NCBI GenBank assembly: GCA_024330965.1
Contig: JANDJL010000006.1
Span: 1 to 64,000 of the forward strand
DNA from: Nitrospira sp.
GTDB lineage: Bacteria > Nitrospirota > Nitrospiria > Nitrospirales > Nitrospiraceae
Direction of reading: 5' to 3'
DNA: 64,000 bases
Part shown: positions 7,726 through 17,198 of the stretch, piece after piece
Layout: each line of letters starts with the position of its first letter
How positions within the stretch are numbered: position 1 is the first letter of the stretch
Position numbers and translations under genes: made by a program
Notes under the pieces: model-generated
The model's database searches: none
Told to the model about the DNA's origin: nothing
What the model saw: only the letters and a program-made list of their open reading frames with translations

Positions 7726-10419
7726 ATGGGACTGAAACCGGCTACCAATCCCGAAGTCGAGGCGGCGACGATCGAATTGACGATCGACGGCAATCGCGTC
7801 GTCGCAAAAGACGGGGTGTCCCTGTACGACGTCATTGCCATGACGGGGAAGATCATCCCCGCTATGTGCTACCACTACACGTTCGATCCCTTCGGCTCCT
7901 GCGGGATGTGTCTCGTTATGCAGGAGGGGAAGAAGGCTCCCGTTCGATCCTGCACCGCGAAAGCGGCTGCCGGCATGGTTATTCGGACAGAGGGGGAAGA
8001 CCTCTTTCTCGCCCGCAAGAAGGCGGTCGAAAAACATCTGTCCGTCCATCCGCTGGATTGTCCGGTCTGCGACGCAGACGGTCACTGCGAGCTGCAAGAT
8101 ATGGCGTTTGAGCACGGTGTCACGAACCTTCCCAACGCCAAGCAGAAGTTTATCCCCGAAGACACCCGTAGTTTGGTGCTGGACTTCAACATGAATCGGT
8201 GCATTGCCTGCGCCGAATGCATCAACGTCTGCAAAGATGTCTTGATGATCGATGCCTTGCAATTCATGAAGAAGGGGGGATTCAATCAAGTCGTCCCCAA
8301 GGGGGACGTGCCGCTCAAGTGCGAGTTTTGCGGCGATTGTCTGGCGGTCTGTCCGGTCGGTGCCATCACGAACAAATTCTCCAAGTACCTCTACAAACCT
8401 TGGCAGATGAAAAAGACGGCCACCACCTGTAACTACTGCGGGGACGGCTGTCAGTTGTATGTAGAGACCAAAGACGAAGATGTCATCCGCATCACCTCGC
8501 ATTTGTCATGGAAGAACAAGTGGGGTGATCGAGCTGAAACGGCCAAGGGCCACGGGGGGCTCTGTGTCCGAGGGCGGTTCGGGTTTGACTACATCGACGG
8601 CAAGGCGCGGCTGAAACAGCCGCTCGTTCGTGAAGGCGATCGGCTCGTTGAGAAACCGTGGTTGGAGGCGATGCATCTGCTTGTCGACCGATTGGCCGAG
8701 ATCAAGCGGAAACACGGTCCCGGCGCCATTGCCGGTCTGATGACGGCGCGGTGTACGAACGAAGAAGCGTACGTATTTCAAAAGCTCATGCGCGTCGGGT
8801 TCGGGAGCAATCATCTGGACAGCAGCGCCCGCTACGGTCATCTGAATTTCGTGCACGCCATGAGGCGTGCGGTCGGCATCGGGCGGACACTCAACACGTG
8901 GGAGGATTTCACAAAAGCCAAGGCCATTCTCTTGATCGGCTCGAACTTGACGGAGACCAACCCGTTGACAGCGGTGCGCATCAAGGAAGCCATCCGCGTC
9001 TACAAGGCGCAGGTGGTGACGCTGGACTCCGCTATCACGAACATGGCCAAACTGGCCTCCCATCCGTTCTTGATCGAGCCGGGTACGGAGGGGCTGGTGC
9101 TCGATGGGCTCGTGAAGGCTGTGATCGATCACGACTTGATCGACGAGGAGGCCGTGCGCAAGTACCCCGAGGCGTTCGATGCGTTGAAGGCAGCCATCGC
9201 GAACGTCTCGTTGGATCGGCTTTCTTCTCAGACGCGTTTGTCCGTTGAGGCGTTTCGCGAAATCGCGGAGGTGTTCGCCGAAGCGCCGCGCTCGATCATT
9301 CTGTGCGCCGAGGGGATCGTCAGAAGAACGGACGGATACCGCAACGTATTGAAGCTTGTAGATTTAGCTTGGATCACCGGCAAACTTGGTCGGCCCGGGT
9401 GCGGCGTGAATACCGTCACGGAAGAGCCGAACGAACAAGGGGTCGTTGATATGGGAGCGGCTCCCGAGTTCTTGCCAGGCCAGGCTCGGTTCGATGATCC
9501 GATTGCGCGTGATCGCTTCGAGAGGGCATGGGGCGCGTCGCTTCCCGCTCCAGGAACCGGGTTACGCCTCGTTGACATTCTTCAGGGATGCAAGACAGGC
9601 ACGATCAAGGCGCTGTACGTGGTGGGAGAAAACCCGTTGGCCACTCTTCCCGCTTCCATGGAGATACGGTCCGCTTTGGAGAGACTCGAATTGCTGGTGG
9701 TTCAGGATCCGTTTCTCACCGAGACTGGACGGATGGCCCATGTCGTGCTCCCCGCCTGTACCTACGCGGAAAAAGACGGCACATTTACGAACTTGGAGGG
9801 TCGCGTGCTCCACGTTCGTCAAGCGCTGGATCCGATTGGAGAGAGTCTGCCGGATTGGCATATTATGACCGCGCTGGCCAACGCGATGGAATGTCAGTGG
9901 GAGTATCAATCTGTCAATGACATTCAAGCCGAGATCAGGAAACTGGTGCCCGGCTATTACAACCTGGGTCAGCCCCGCAAAGTTGAGCCGGTACTGGATG
10001 ATTACGTTGCGAATGGGTACGCCGCGGACGTCCGCGTTCGCTATGCGGCGGGGAGCGATTCCGGCCATGGCGCCCGTCCCTTTTCGTTGCAAATGGGGCA
10101 GGTGCTCACCCATTCAGGCAAGTTGTCGACTGAAGCGCTTGGCCTGATGAAAATCGCTCCCAACACCGGGAGGTTGCACATGAATCCTCTTGACATGGAG
10201 CGGCTTGGAGTGCGGGACGGAGCCAAGGTCCGCGTCACTTCCGAACGAGGTTCCCTCCAGATCGGCGTCGAGCCGGATCAATCCGTCGCGCCGGGGACCT
10301 GTTTTTTCCCGGAGCATTTCAACGAACCGCCCGTGAAAGATCTGATGACTGTGTCGGTTGATGCCGTGACCGGCGTGCCCGCGTTCAAGCAGTGCCGGGT
10401 CAGCATTGAGCTGGCGTGA
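7726..10419 (+). CDS. nuoG: Complex I subunit G (Fe-S / molybdopterin-oxidoreductase fold)
   Basis: The 897-aa electron-transfer subunit of the peripheral arm. Visible cofactor sites: [2Fe-2S] Cys at about 48, 59, 62 and 76; the His-Cys3 cluster in HPLDCPVCDADGHC (108-121); two ferredoxin-type [4Fe-4S] clusters in CIACAECINVC (159-169) and CEFCGDCLAVC (199-209); and an extra CNYCGDGC site (235-242) as in formate-dehydrogenase-type subunits. The rest is a molybdopterin-oxidoreductase domain with a C-terminal MopB-like barrel. GGAGACAGG precedes the ATG. With no NuoE/NuoF encoded beside it, the entry point for low-potential electrons is open; ferredoxin is a plausible partner. Confidence 0.95.
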   Translation: MGLKPATNPEVEAATIELTIDGNRVVAKDGVSLYDVIAMTGKIIPAMCYHYTFDPFGSCGMCLVMQEGKKAPVRSCTAKAAAGMVIRTEGEDLFLARKKAVEKHLSVHPLDCPVCDADGHCELQDMAFEHGVTNLPNAKQKFIPEDTRSLVLDFNMNRCIACAECINVCKDVLMIDALQFMKKGGFNQVVPKGDVPLKCEFCGDCLAVCPVGAITNKFSKYLYKPWQMKKTATTCNYCGDGCQLYVETKDEDVIRITSHLSWKNKWGDRAETAKGHGGLCVRGRFGFDYIDGKARLKQPLVREGDRLVEKPWLEAMHLLVDRLAEIKRKHGPGAIAGLMTARCTNEEAYVFQKLMRVGFGSNHLDSSARYGHLNFVHAMRRAVGIGRTLNTWEDFTKAKAILLIGSNLTETNPLTAVRIKEAIRVYKAQVVTLDSAITNMAKLASHPFLIEPGTEGLVLDGLVKAVIDHDLIDEEAVRKYPEAFDALKAAIANVSLDRLSSQTRLSVEAFREIAEVFAEAPRSIILCAEGIVRRTDGYRNVLKLVDLAWITGKLGRPGCGVNTVTEEPNEQGVVDMGAAPEFLPGQARFDDPIARDRFERAWGASLPAPGTGLRLVDILQGCKTGTIKALYVVGENPLATLPASMEIRSALERLELLVVQDPFLTETGRMAHVVLPACTYAEKDGTFTNLEGRVLHVRQALDPIGESLPDWHIMTALANAMECQWEYQSVNDIQAEIRKLVPGYYNLGQPRKVEPVLDDYVANGYAADVRVRYAAGSDSGHGARPFSLQMGQVLTHSGKLSTEALGLMKIAPNTGRLHMNPLDMERLGVRDGAKVRVTSERGSLQIGVEPDQSVAPGTCFFPEHFNEPPVKDLMTVSVDAVTGVPAFKQCRVSIELA

Positions 10420-10462
10420 TCGAACGTCGGCAGGCTCGATGCCGGCGGCGTAGGAGACGACG

Positions 10463-11050
10463 ATGAGTGTGGGTGCCTTGACAAAAAAGATCGTGCAAGC
10501 GGCTCTCTTCCATGAGATTTGGACGGCGATGAAAGTGACGTTTCGTCACATGTTTCACCGTCCGATCACCTTTCAATATCCGCGCGAGCAGCGCACGATT
10601 CCCGATACCCATCGGGGGGCCTTGGGGCTTCTTCGTTACGATGACGGGCGGGAACGATGCGTGGGGTGCGATCTCTGCGAGGCGGCGTGCCCCTCGCGCT
10701 GCATCAAGGTGATCAGTGCGGAGGACGAGGCCCGTCCCCTTCAGCGGTATGCGGTCGAATTCTACATCGACATCACCAAATGCGTGTTTTGCGGCTATTG
10801 CGTCGAAGCCTGTCCGGTGAATGCGCTGGCCATGACCAAAATGTACGAATTTTCCACCCATGACAAACGGGCCTTGCTGTTCGATAAAAAGAAACTATAT
10901 GAGATCGGCGAGCGTCATCTGGAAGATGGCAAGAAATATCTCTACGCCCATAATCAGGAACAGAACGTCGAGGAGAGCCGCGAGTATCGGTACTACTTCC
11001 CACAGTCCGTGCTCCGATCTACACAACCGCCTCCGAAGCATCTGAGCTGA
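10463..11050 (+). CDS. nuoI: Complex I subunit I (8Fe ferredoxin-like)
   Basis: Carries clusters N6a and N6b between NuoG and NuoB. Two complete motifs are present: CVGCDLCEAACPSRC and CVFCGYCVEACP. The 195-aa protein has an N-terminal amphipathic segment (FHEIWTAMKVTFRHMF) for membrane contact. GGAGA lies before the ATG. Only 43 bp separate it from nuoG, which leaves no room for nuoH in its usual place. Confidence 0.96.
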   Translation: MSVGALTKKIVQAALFHEIWTAMKVTFRHMFHRPITFQYPREQRTIPDTHRGALGLLRYDDGRERCVGCDLCEAACPSRCIKVISAEDEARPLQRYAVEFYIDITKCVFCGYCVEACPVNALAMTKMYEFSTHDKRALLFDKKKLYEIGERHLEDGKKYLYAHNQEQNVEESREYRYYFPQSVLRSTQPPPKHLS

Positions 11051-11059
11051 GCCATAGAC

Positions 11060-11605
11060 ATGATCGTGGCGTTTTTTGCGTACTTCGCAGTGGTCAGTAT
11101 TGTCGCCGGCGTGCTGACGGTGTCGCTCAGAAACCCGGTCCACTGCGGGCTTGCCCTGCTGGCCCTGTTGATGCACGTGTCCGGTCTCTTCGTGTTGCTG
11201 AACGCCGAATTTCTCTGGGCCGTCCAAGTCATCGTCTATGCGGGCGCCATTCTGGTGCTGTACTTGTTCGTCTTGATGCTGCTGAACCTCAAAACCGATG
11301 AGCGCTATCTTCATTCGTCATACCCGTACTTTCTCGGTCCGGCCATCGCGGGAGCCGGCTACGTCCTCTTCCTGCTGATTCAGTCGCCGTACGAGGGGGC
11401 GAAGGGCGATGCGCCGGCTTCGGTCGTGCTCGAGCATGGAGATACGTACGCGGTGGGCATCAAGATGTTCAGCGACCACCTGCTGCAATTTGAAATCGTG
11501 GGCATCTTTCTGCTGGGCGCCATCATCGGGGCGATCGTGTTGGCGAAGACGCCCAAGCCGATTCCCAAGCCGATGGATGGAAGTGAGAGGCGAAGCCATC
11601 GCTAA
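11060..11605 (+). CDS. nuoJ: Complex I subunit J
   Basis: Membrane subunit with about five transmembrane helices and a role in coupling quinone chemistry to proton pumping. It contains the conserved helix-3 stretch VIVYAGAILVLYLFVLML, which includes the region that forms the pi-bulge. It is 181 aa and sits 9 bp after nuoI and 15 bp before nuoK. Confidence 0.93.
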   Translation: MIVAFFAYFAVVSIVAGVLTVSLRNPVHCGLALLALLMHVSGLFVLLNAEFLWAVQVIVYAGAILVLYLFVLMLLNLKTDERYLHSSYPYFLGPAIAGAGYVLFLLIQSPYEGAKGDAPASVVLEHGDTYAVGIKMFSDHLLQFEIVGIFLLGAIIGAIVLAKTPKPIPKPMDGSERRSHR

Positions 11606-11620
11606 GGTCTGGAGCAAGGC

Positions 11621-11923
11621 ATGGTTCCATTGAGCGCATACGTCGCCGTCAGCGCGATCCTTTTCGTCACAGGCCTGTTGGGCGTGTTGATCAGACGCAA
11701 TTTCATCATCGTGCTGATGGCCGTCGAGATCATGCTGAATGCCGCCAATATCAATTTGGTCGCGTTTTCGCACTATCTGGAATCCATGGCCGGGCAACTG
11801 GTCGCGTTGTTCGTCATCGCCATCGCCGCCGGGGAAGCTGCCGTCGGACTGGCGATCATCATCGTCGTCTTTCGCGGCAAGGTCGCGACGAACGTGGACG
11901 AAATGAACTTGTTGAAGTGGTGA
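11621..11923 (+). CDS. nuoK: Complex I subunit K
   Basis: Three-helix, MrpC-like proton-channel subunit of 100 aa. It keeps the two membrane glutamates expected in the family, in LMAVEIMLNAANINLV and in the helix-3 GEAAVGLAI segment. The stop codon overlaps possible GTG starts of nuoL. Confidence 0.95.
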   Translation: MVPLSAYVAVSAILFVTGLLGVLIRRNFIIVLMAVEIMLNAANINLVAFSHYLESMAGQLVALFVIAIAAGEAAVGLAIIIVVFRGKVATNVDEMNLLKW

Positions 11924-11928
11924 ACGCG

Positions 11929-13902
11929 ATGGACGTGACGGATCTGCTCATCAAGCTGATTCCGGTGCTTCCCCTCTTGGCCGTCATCTCCAACGGCCTG
12001 TTCGGAAGCCGGTATTCGACCGGCATAGCCCATCGATTGGCGTGGGGATCGGTTGGCTTGTCGTTTCTCTGTGCGATCGGCGTCTCCATCGAGGTGTGGA
12101 GGACGGGGAGTGTCCATGAAGTGATCGTCTATCGGTGGATCTTCGGCGGGGATCTGACGATCAACTTGGCGTACCTGATTGATCCGTTGACCTGCGCCTG
12201 GCTGCTGGTCGTTACCGGCGTGGGATTTCTCATTCACGTTTATTCCGTCGGGTATATGCACGGAGAACCTGGGTTCACGCGCTTCTTCACCTACATGAAT
12301 CTGTTCATGGTCTCCATGCTGCTGTTGGTGATGGGAAACAACTACGTAGTGCTGTTCATCGGCTGGGAGGGCGTCGGCCTCTGCTCCTACCTGTTGATCG
12401 GCTACTACTATGAGCGCGTCTCGGCGGCGAAGGCTGCGACCAAGGCCTTCGTCGTGAATCGCATCGGCGACGCCGGATTCCTCTTGGCCATCTTTCTGGT
12501 GTTCGTCAATTTCAACACGCTCGACTATACCGGTGTGTTTGCGCAGGCTGGCTCGCTTTCTCCGGAAATGGCTACGGCCATCGCCCTCTGTCTGTTGGTC
12601 GGCGCGGTGGGGAAATCGGCGCAGATCCCTCTGTACACCTGGCTGCCGGACGCGATGGAAGGCCCCACGCCGGTCAGCGCCTTGATTCATGCGGCTACGA
12701 TGGTGACGGCGGGCGTCTACATGATCGTCCGCAATCACGTCATTTTCGATCTCTCACCCATCGCAATGTCCGTCGTGGCGTTCGTCGGTGGAGGAACGGC
12801 CTTGTTTGCCGCAACGATCGGCCTGGTTCAAACCGATATCAAGCGGGTGTTGGCCTACTCGACTGTGAGTCAGCTGGGCTACATGTTCCTCGGTTGCGGG
12901 ATCGGCGCCTATGCGGCTGCCGTGTTCCACGTCATCACGCATGCGTTCTTCAAGGCGCTGTTGTTTTTGTCGGCCGGCTCGGTGATCCACGCCCTCGCGG
13001 GCGAGCAGGACATCCGAAAAATGGGAGGCTTGAGCAAGAAAATTCCCTGGACCTATCGCCTCTTTTTGATCGGAACCGTGGCGATCGCCGGCTTGCCGCC
13101 CCTGGCCGGGTTTTGGAGCAAGGACGAAATCATGGCGCATGCGTTCGTGCGCGACCATTATCTGCTCTATGGGATCGCGGCGGTCGGCGCCTTTCTCACG
13201 TCGTTCTACATGTTTCGGCTGACCTATGTGACGTTCTACGGATCGTCCAGGATGGACCATCACACTGAAGAGCACGTACACGAGTCGCCGATGGTGATGG
13301 TCGGACCCTTGATGGTGTTGGGGCTGCTGTCGCTGGTCGGCGGACTACTCTTGGGCTTCCCGCCCGAGCGCGGCTGGTTGCATCACTTTCTGGAACCGGT
13401 CGTCGATCTTCCGACTGACCACGGTGCCAGCCTGGGGTTGACGTTTCTTCTGATGAGCGGGGCCACCGCCATTGCATTGCTTGGATGGGGGTTGGCCCAC
13501 TTTCTCTATCACGTCAGTCCTCAGACCGTCGAGAGATGGACCGTGAGATTCTCCGGCGTCTACACGACCTTGTTGAACAAGTATTACGTGGACGAGCTGT
13601 ATGACATGGCGGTCGTCGAGCCCACGAAGCGACTGGGGGAATTTCTCGACTGGTTTGATCGGACTGTGATCGACGGCGTGGTGCGGGGCGTGGGGCGTCT
13701 GGCCGACTGGGGATCGGCTGGTTCCACCTGGATTGAAAAGCACGTGATTTACGCGGGACTGAACTTGATCGGATACAGCAATCACCTCGCCGCGCGCGAG
13801 GGAAGAAAAATCCAGAGCGGCATGGTCCACCATTATGCCGCTCTGTTGGTGGCGGGAATTTTTCTGATCGCGTTGGTGGTGCAAGTCATCATCCAACAAT
13901 AG
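11929..13902 (+). CDS. nuoL: Complex I subunit L with an extended lateral-helix region
   Basis: Distal antiporter-like proton pump. The key glutamate is in FIGWEGVGLCSYLLIG (about residue 147), and the core KSAQIPLYTWLPDAMEGPTP contains the conserved Lys and discontinuous helix. ATG 11929 is used; GTG codons at 11917 and 11920, overlapping nuoK, are alternatives. The C-terminal part between the LYD motif and the last transmembrane segment is about 80 residues, compared with roughly 50-56 in ordinary NuoL as I remember them. The extra residues include GSTWIEKHVIYAGLNLIGYS. A longer lateral helix is expected when an extra pump subunit must be bridged, which fits the second nuoM in this operon. 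Confidence 0.95.
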   Translation: MDVTDLLIKLIPVLPLLAVISNGLFGSRYSTGIAHRLAWGSVGLSFLCAIGVSIEVWRTGSVHEVIVYRWIFGGDLTINLAYLIDPLTCAWLLVVTGVGFLIHVYSVGYMHGEPGFTRFFTYMNLFMVSMLLLVMGNNYVVLFIGWEGVGLCSYLLIGYYYERVSAAKAATKAFVVNRIGDAGFLLAIFLVFVNFNTLDYTGVFAQAGSLSPEMATAIALCLLVGAVGKSAQIPLYTWLPDAMEGPTPVSALIHAATMVTAGVYMIVRNHVIFDLSPIAMSVVAFVGGGTALFAATIGLVQTDIKRVLAYSTVSQLGYMFLGCGIGAYAAAVFHVITHAFFKALLFLSAGSVIHALAGEQDIRKMGGLSKKIPWTYRLFLIGTVAIAGLPPLAGFWSKDEIMAHAFVRDHYLLYGIAAVGAFLTSFYMFRLTYVTFYGSSRMDHHTEEHVHESPMVMVGPLMVLGLLSLVGGLLLGFPPERGWLHHFLEPVVDLPTDHGASLGLTFLLMSGATAIALLGWGLAHFLYHVSPQTVERWTVRFSGVYTTLLNKYYVDELYDMAVVEPTKRLGEFLDWFDRTVIDGVVRGVGRLADWGSAGSTWIEKHVIYAGLNLIGYSNHLAAREGRKIQSGMVHHYAALLVAGIFLIALVVQVIIQQ

Positions 13903-13929
13903 GACGAGCCAGCTCGGACGTCGTTTATC

Positions 13930-15489
13930 ATGCTGGAAGAACTCACGGCCGGTTTCCCGATTCTCTCCTGTATTCTCTTTCTGCCGCTGGCGGGCGCGAT
14001 CCTCCTGTGGCTGATCGAGGACGAAGATCTGGTGCGGACCTCGGCCTTGGCGATCTCCTTGATCGAATTCGCGCTCACCGTGTTCGTGCTGCTTCGGTTT
14101 GTGCCGGAGTCGGCCGCGATGCAGTTCGCGGAGCGGGTCCAATGGATTCCCGCCCTGGGCATCAGCTATCACCTTGGCGTGGATGGCATCAGCGTGCTCT
14201 TCGTCGGACTGACGGCGTTTCTCGCCGTGTTGGTGGTGATCTATTCCTGGGATACCGTCCGCTATCGGCTCAAGCTGTACATGATGTGTCTGTTGGCGCT
14301 GGAGACGACAACGATGGGGGTCTTTGTCTCCCTCGATCTCGTCCTGTTCTTCGTCTTTTGGGAACTGATGCTGATTCCCAGTTACTTTCTGATCAAACTC
14401 TGGGGCGGCGGCGTCGAGCGTCATTACGCGGCGTTGAAGTTCGTGCTCTACACCCTCCTGGGTAGCGTCTTCCTGCTGGTCGGCATTGCCCTCCTGAACA
14501 TCAATTTCCACCAATGGGCCTCGTTGCACCATGCGGAGCAGGCCTATTCTTTCGATCTGCTGGAGTTGCTATCGGTACCGGTGCCGTACGGCCAGCAGGT
14601 GCTTATCTTCTGGCTGATGTTCATGGGGTTTGCGTTCAAGGCCCCCCTCTTCCCGTTCCATACGTGGTTGCCTGATGCGCTGCTGGAGGGGCCGATCGGG
14701 ATGGCGGTGGTCTTGGCGGGCGTCAAGCTCGGCACGTTCGGCTTCATACGGTTCAGCATCCCCCTCTTGCCCGATGCCTCGAAGAGCGAGCCAGTTGTTC
14801 TCACGGTGGTGCTCCTCGGTCTCTGCGCCATTCTCTATGGGTCGTGGGTCGCGTTGGTTCAGCAAGATTTGAGACGGTTACTGGCCTACAGCAGCGTCAG
14901 CCATTTGGGATTCGTCGTGGTGGGGCTCTTCGCGTTGAACTACCAAGGTCTCCAAGGAAGCCTGTTGACCATGATCAATCTCGGATTCAGCACCGCGGGG
15001 TTGTTCTTCATCGCGGGGTTTCTCTATGCTCGGCAGCAGACGACGCAGTTGTCTTCATTCGGAGGAATGGCCAAACAGGTTCCGCTCTTGGCCACGTTCT
15101 TCTTGATCATTGGACTGGCCTCGATCGGACTGCCGGGCACGAACGGCTTCGTGGGAGAGTTTCTGCTTCTCGTGGGAGCGTTCAAAGCGAGGTGGTGGTT
15201 TGGAGCGATCGCCGTCCTGGGGGTGATTTTCGGGGCGGCGTATGTGCTCTGGTACTACGAACGTGCCATGCTCGGTCCTGTGGGGAGGGCTGTGAAGAGT
15301 ACGATGAGCGATCTCCAGTTTCGAGAGATCGTCATCGCCTCCGCTCTTTCGGTGATGATTGTGTGGATCGGACTCTATCCGTCTCCGTTTCTTCGAATCA
15401 TGAACGGATCGGTGCAGGCGCTGGTCGATCGGTTGAATCACGGGACCGTGGCGGCGTTCGAAGCCCCTATCGGCGAAAACGGACCTTGA
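13930..15489 (+). CDS. nuoM: Complex I subunit M, first copy
   Basis: Antiporter-like proton pump of 519 aa with about 14 transmembrane helices. It has the family signature HLGVDGISVL, the channel glutamate in FVFWELMLIPSYF (about residue 145), and the FKAPLFPFHTWLPDA discontinuous helix with its Lys. It is followed five bases later by a second, divergent nuoM. The two share the overall architecture but differ in loops and N-termini, so this is an old duplication. Confidence 0.95.
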   Translation: MLEELTAGFPILSCILFLPLAGAILLWLIEDEDLVRTSALAISLIEFALTVFVLLRFVPESAAMQFAERVQWIPALGISYHLGVDGISVLFVGLTAFLAVLVVIYSWDTVRYRLKLYMMCLLALETTTMGVFVSLDLVLFFVFWELMLIPSYFLIKLWGGGVERHYAALKFVLYTLLGSVFLLVGIALLNINFHQWASLHHAEQAYSFDLLELLSVPVPYGQQVLIFWLMFMGFAFKAPLFPFHTWLPDALLEGPIGMAVVLAGVKLGTFGFIRFSIPLLPDASKSEPVVLTVVLLGLCAILYGSWVALVQQDLRRLLAYSSVSHLGFVVVGLFALNYQGLQGSLLTMINLGFSTAGLFFIAGFLYARQQTTQLSSFGGMAKQVPLLATFFLIIGLASIGLPGTNGFVGEFLLLVGAFKARWWFGAIAVLGVIFGAAYVLWYYERAMLGPVGRAVKSTMSDLQFREIVIASALSVMIVWIGLYPSPFLRIMNGSVQALVDRLNHGTVAAFEAPIGENGP

Positions 15490-15494
15490 ATTTT

Positions 15495-17198
15495 ATGGTC
15501 GAGCACATCCTTCTGTACATCCTCTTTGCCCCCTTCGCCGGAGCGTTGGCGCTGATCTTTGTTTCGAACCGCCAACCCATGCTGGTCAGAGGCATCGCGG
15601 TGGCCTCGACCTTCGTCTGTTTGGTCGCGGCGGTGTATCTGTTTTATGCCTACGATCCGGTGAAAGGCGGATTCCAATTCGTCCAGAAATTTCAATGGTC
15701 CAAAGAACTGGGGATTGCGCTGCATTTGGGCGTCGATGGAATCGGGACTCCGCTTGTGCTGGCCTCGGCCGTCCTGCTCTTTACGGGCGTCTTCGTGTCT
15801 TGGCACATCAAGGATCGCACCAAGGAATTTTACATTTGGTTGCTGATTCTGGCGGCGGCGACGATCGGCGTCTTTATGTCGCTGGATTTGTTTTTTCTGT
15901 ACTTCTTCTACGAGATGTCCGTGATCCCCATGTATCTGCTCCTGGGCATGTGGGGTAGCCACACAAAGAAGTATTTGGAGATGACGGATCCGGAGGGGAT
16001 CAAGCTCAGGGATTCCGTGGGCTTCATCTTTAATTTCGGCGCGAACAGCAAAGAGTACGCCGCGATGAAACTGGTCCTCTTCTTGTCGGCCTTTGCGGTG
16101 GTGGCGCTGATGGGGATCCTGCTCATCTACAAATACTCGGGTCTCGATACCTTCGACATCCTCGTGCTTCGCGAGCAGGCCAATCTGATGAACATTCCCG
16201 TGCTGGGGACGACGCTGGATAAGATCATTTGGATTCTGGTGTTCTTCGGGTTCGCCTCGATCGCGCCGATCTGGCCCTTGCACTCCTGGTCTCCCGTCGG
16301 GCACGCCGCCGCTCCGGCTGCCACCAGCATGCTCCACGCGGGGGTGCTCATGAAGCTGGGGCACTTCTCGATCATCCGGGTCGCGTTCGAAATTCTCCCC
16401 GATACGACCAGAGAGATGATGCCGATCGCCGCCGTGCTCTGTGTGTTCAGCATCGTGTATGGAGGACTCGTGGCGTTTTACGCCAAGGACACCAAGTACG
16501 TGATCGGCTATTCGAGTTCCAGCCACATGGGCTATGTGTTTCTCGGCATGGCGGCACTCAATTACATCAGTCTGAGCGGCGCGGTCATCTATATGTTCGC
16601 GCATGCGATGGCGACGGGCATGCTCTTCGCCATGGCCGGATGGGTGTACGACCAGACCCATACACGCGATCTACCATCCCTGGGTGGACTTTCGAACAAG
16701 ATGCCGTTCATCGCCGGATGCTTCATCGTCGGCTGCATGGCATCGATCGGCATGCCCGGCACGGTGAATTTTATCGCGGAGGTGATGATCATCGTCGGCA
16801 GTTGGAACAAATATCCGTTCCAGGTCATCGTTGCCGTGCTCGGCATCGTACTGACGATGGCGTATCTCTTCAACATGATGCGGGCCGTGTTCTATGGACC
16901 GATGAGCCAAAAGTACAGCCATACGCACGACGCAGTGGCCACGGTGGATCGGCTGCCGCTGTTGGTGATGATCGCCGTCAGCGTCGGCTTCGGGATTTTC
17001 CCGATGCAGCTATACGATGTGGTTCGTTCCGGAGTGGATCCGCTGGTCGCAAAGATCACCTACGTCGCGCCGGTTGCCCGGACCGATGACGAAACCGGGG
17101 AGATCGGCCGTGATCCAGCGTCGGGAGCGAACCGGCTTCCGCTGATGACGCCCCATTCCCGGCCGCTTGCGTCTTACGCCCTGCGAGAGCACGAATGA
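15495..17198 (+). CDS. nuoM: Complex I subunit M, second divergent copy
   Basis: Second NuoM-type proton pump, 567 aa, starting MVEHILLYIL at the ATG 5 bp after the first copy. It has LHLGVDGIGTPL, the channel glutamate in YFFYEMSVIPMYLLL (about residue 140), and WPLHSWSPVGH in place of the usual PFHTWLPDAH. It carries an insertion of about 30 residues at 156-186 between helices 5 and 6, absent from the first copy. Its stop overlaps nuoN (ATGA). Two NuoM subunits imply a membrane arm with one extra proton channel, the 2M complex I type described for Nitrospira and a few other lineages. Confidence 0.93.
   Translation: MVEHILLYILFAPFAGALALIFVSNRQPMLVRGIAVASTFVCLVAAVYLFYAYDPVKGGFQFVQKFQWSKELGIALHLGVDGIGTPLVLASAVLLFTGVFVSWHIKDRTKEFYIWLLILAAATIGVFMSLDLFFLYFFYEMSVIPMYLLLGMWGSHTKKYLEMTDPEGIKLRDSVGFIFNFGANSKEYAAMKLVLFLSAFAVVALMGILLIYKYSGLDTFDILVLREQANLMNIPVLGTTLDKIIWILVFFGFASIAPIWPLHSWSPVGHAAAPAATSMLHAGVLMKLGHFSIIRVAFEILPDTTREMMPIAAVLCVFSIVYGGLVAFYAKDTKYVIGYSSSSHMGYVFLGMAALNYISLSGAVIYMFAHAMATGMLFAMAGWVYDQTHTRDLPSLGGLSNKMPFIAGCFIVGCMASIGMPGTVNFIAEVMIIVGSWNKYPFQVIVAVLGIVLTMAYLFNMMRAVFYGPMSQKYSHTHDAVATVDRLPLLVMIAVSVGFGIFPMQLYDVVRSGVDPLVAKITYVAPVARTDDETGEIGRDPASGANRLPLMTPHSRPLASYALREHE

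Noticed and set aside
14844..15494. 217-codon N-terminal extension of the second NuoM
   Set aside because: Lies out of frame over the end of nuoM1; the hydrophobic NuoM start and ATG at 15495 are clear.
15438..16661. 407-codon minus-strand frame rich in His/Arg/Glu
   Set aside because: Antisense to the second nuoM; mirror image of a hydrophobic protein.
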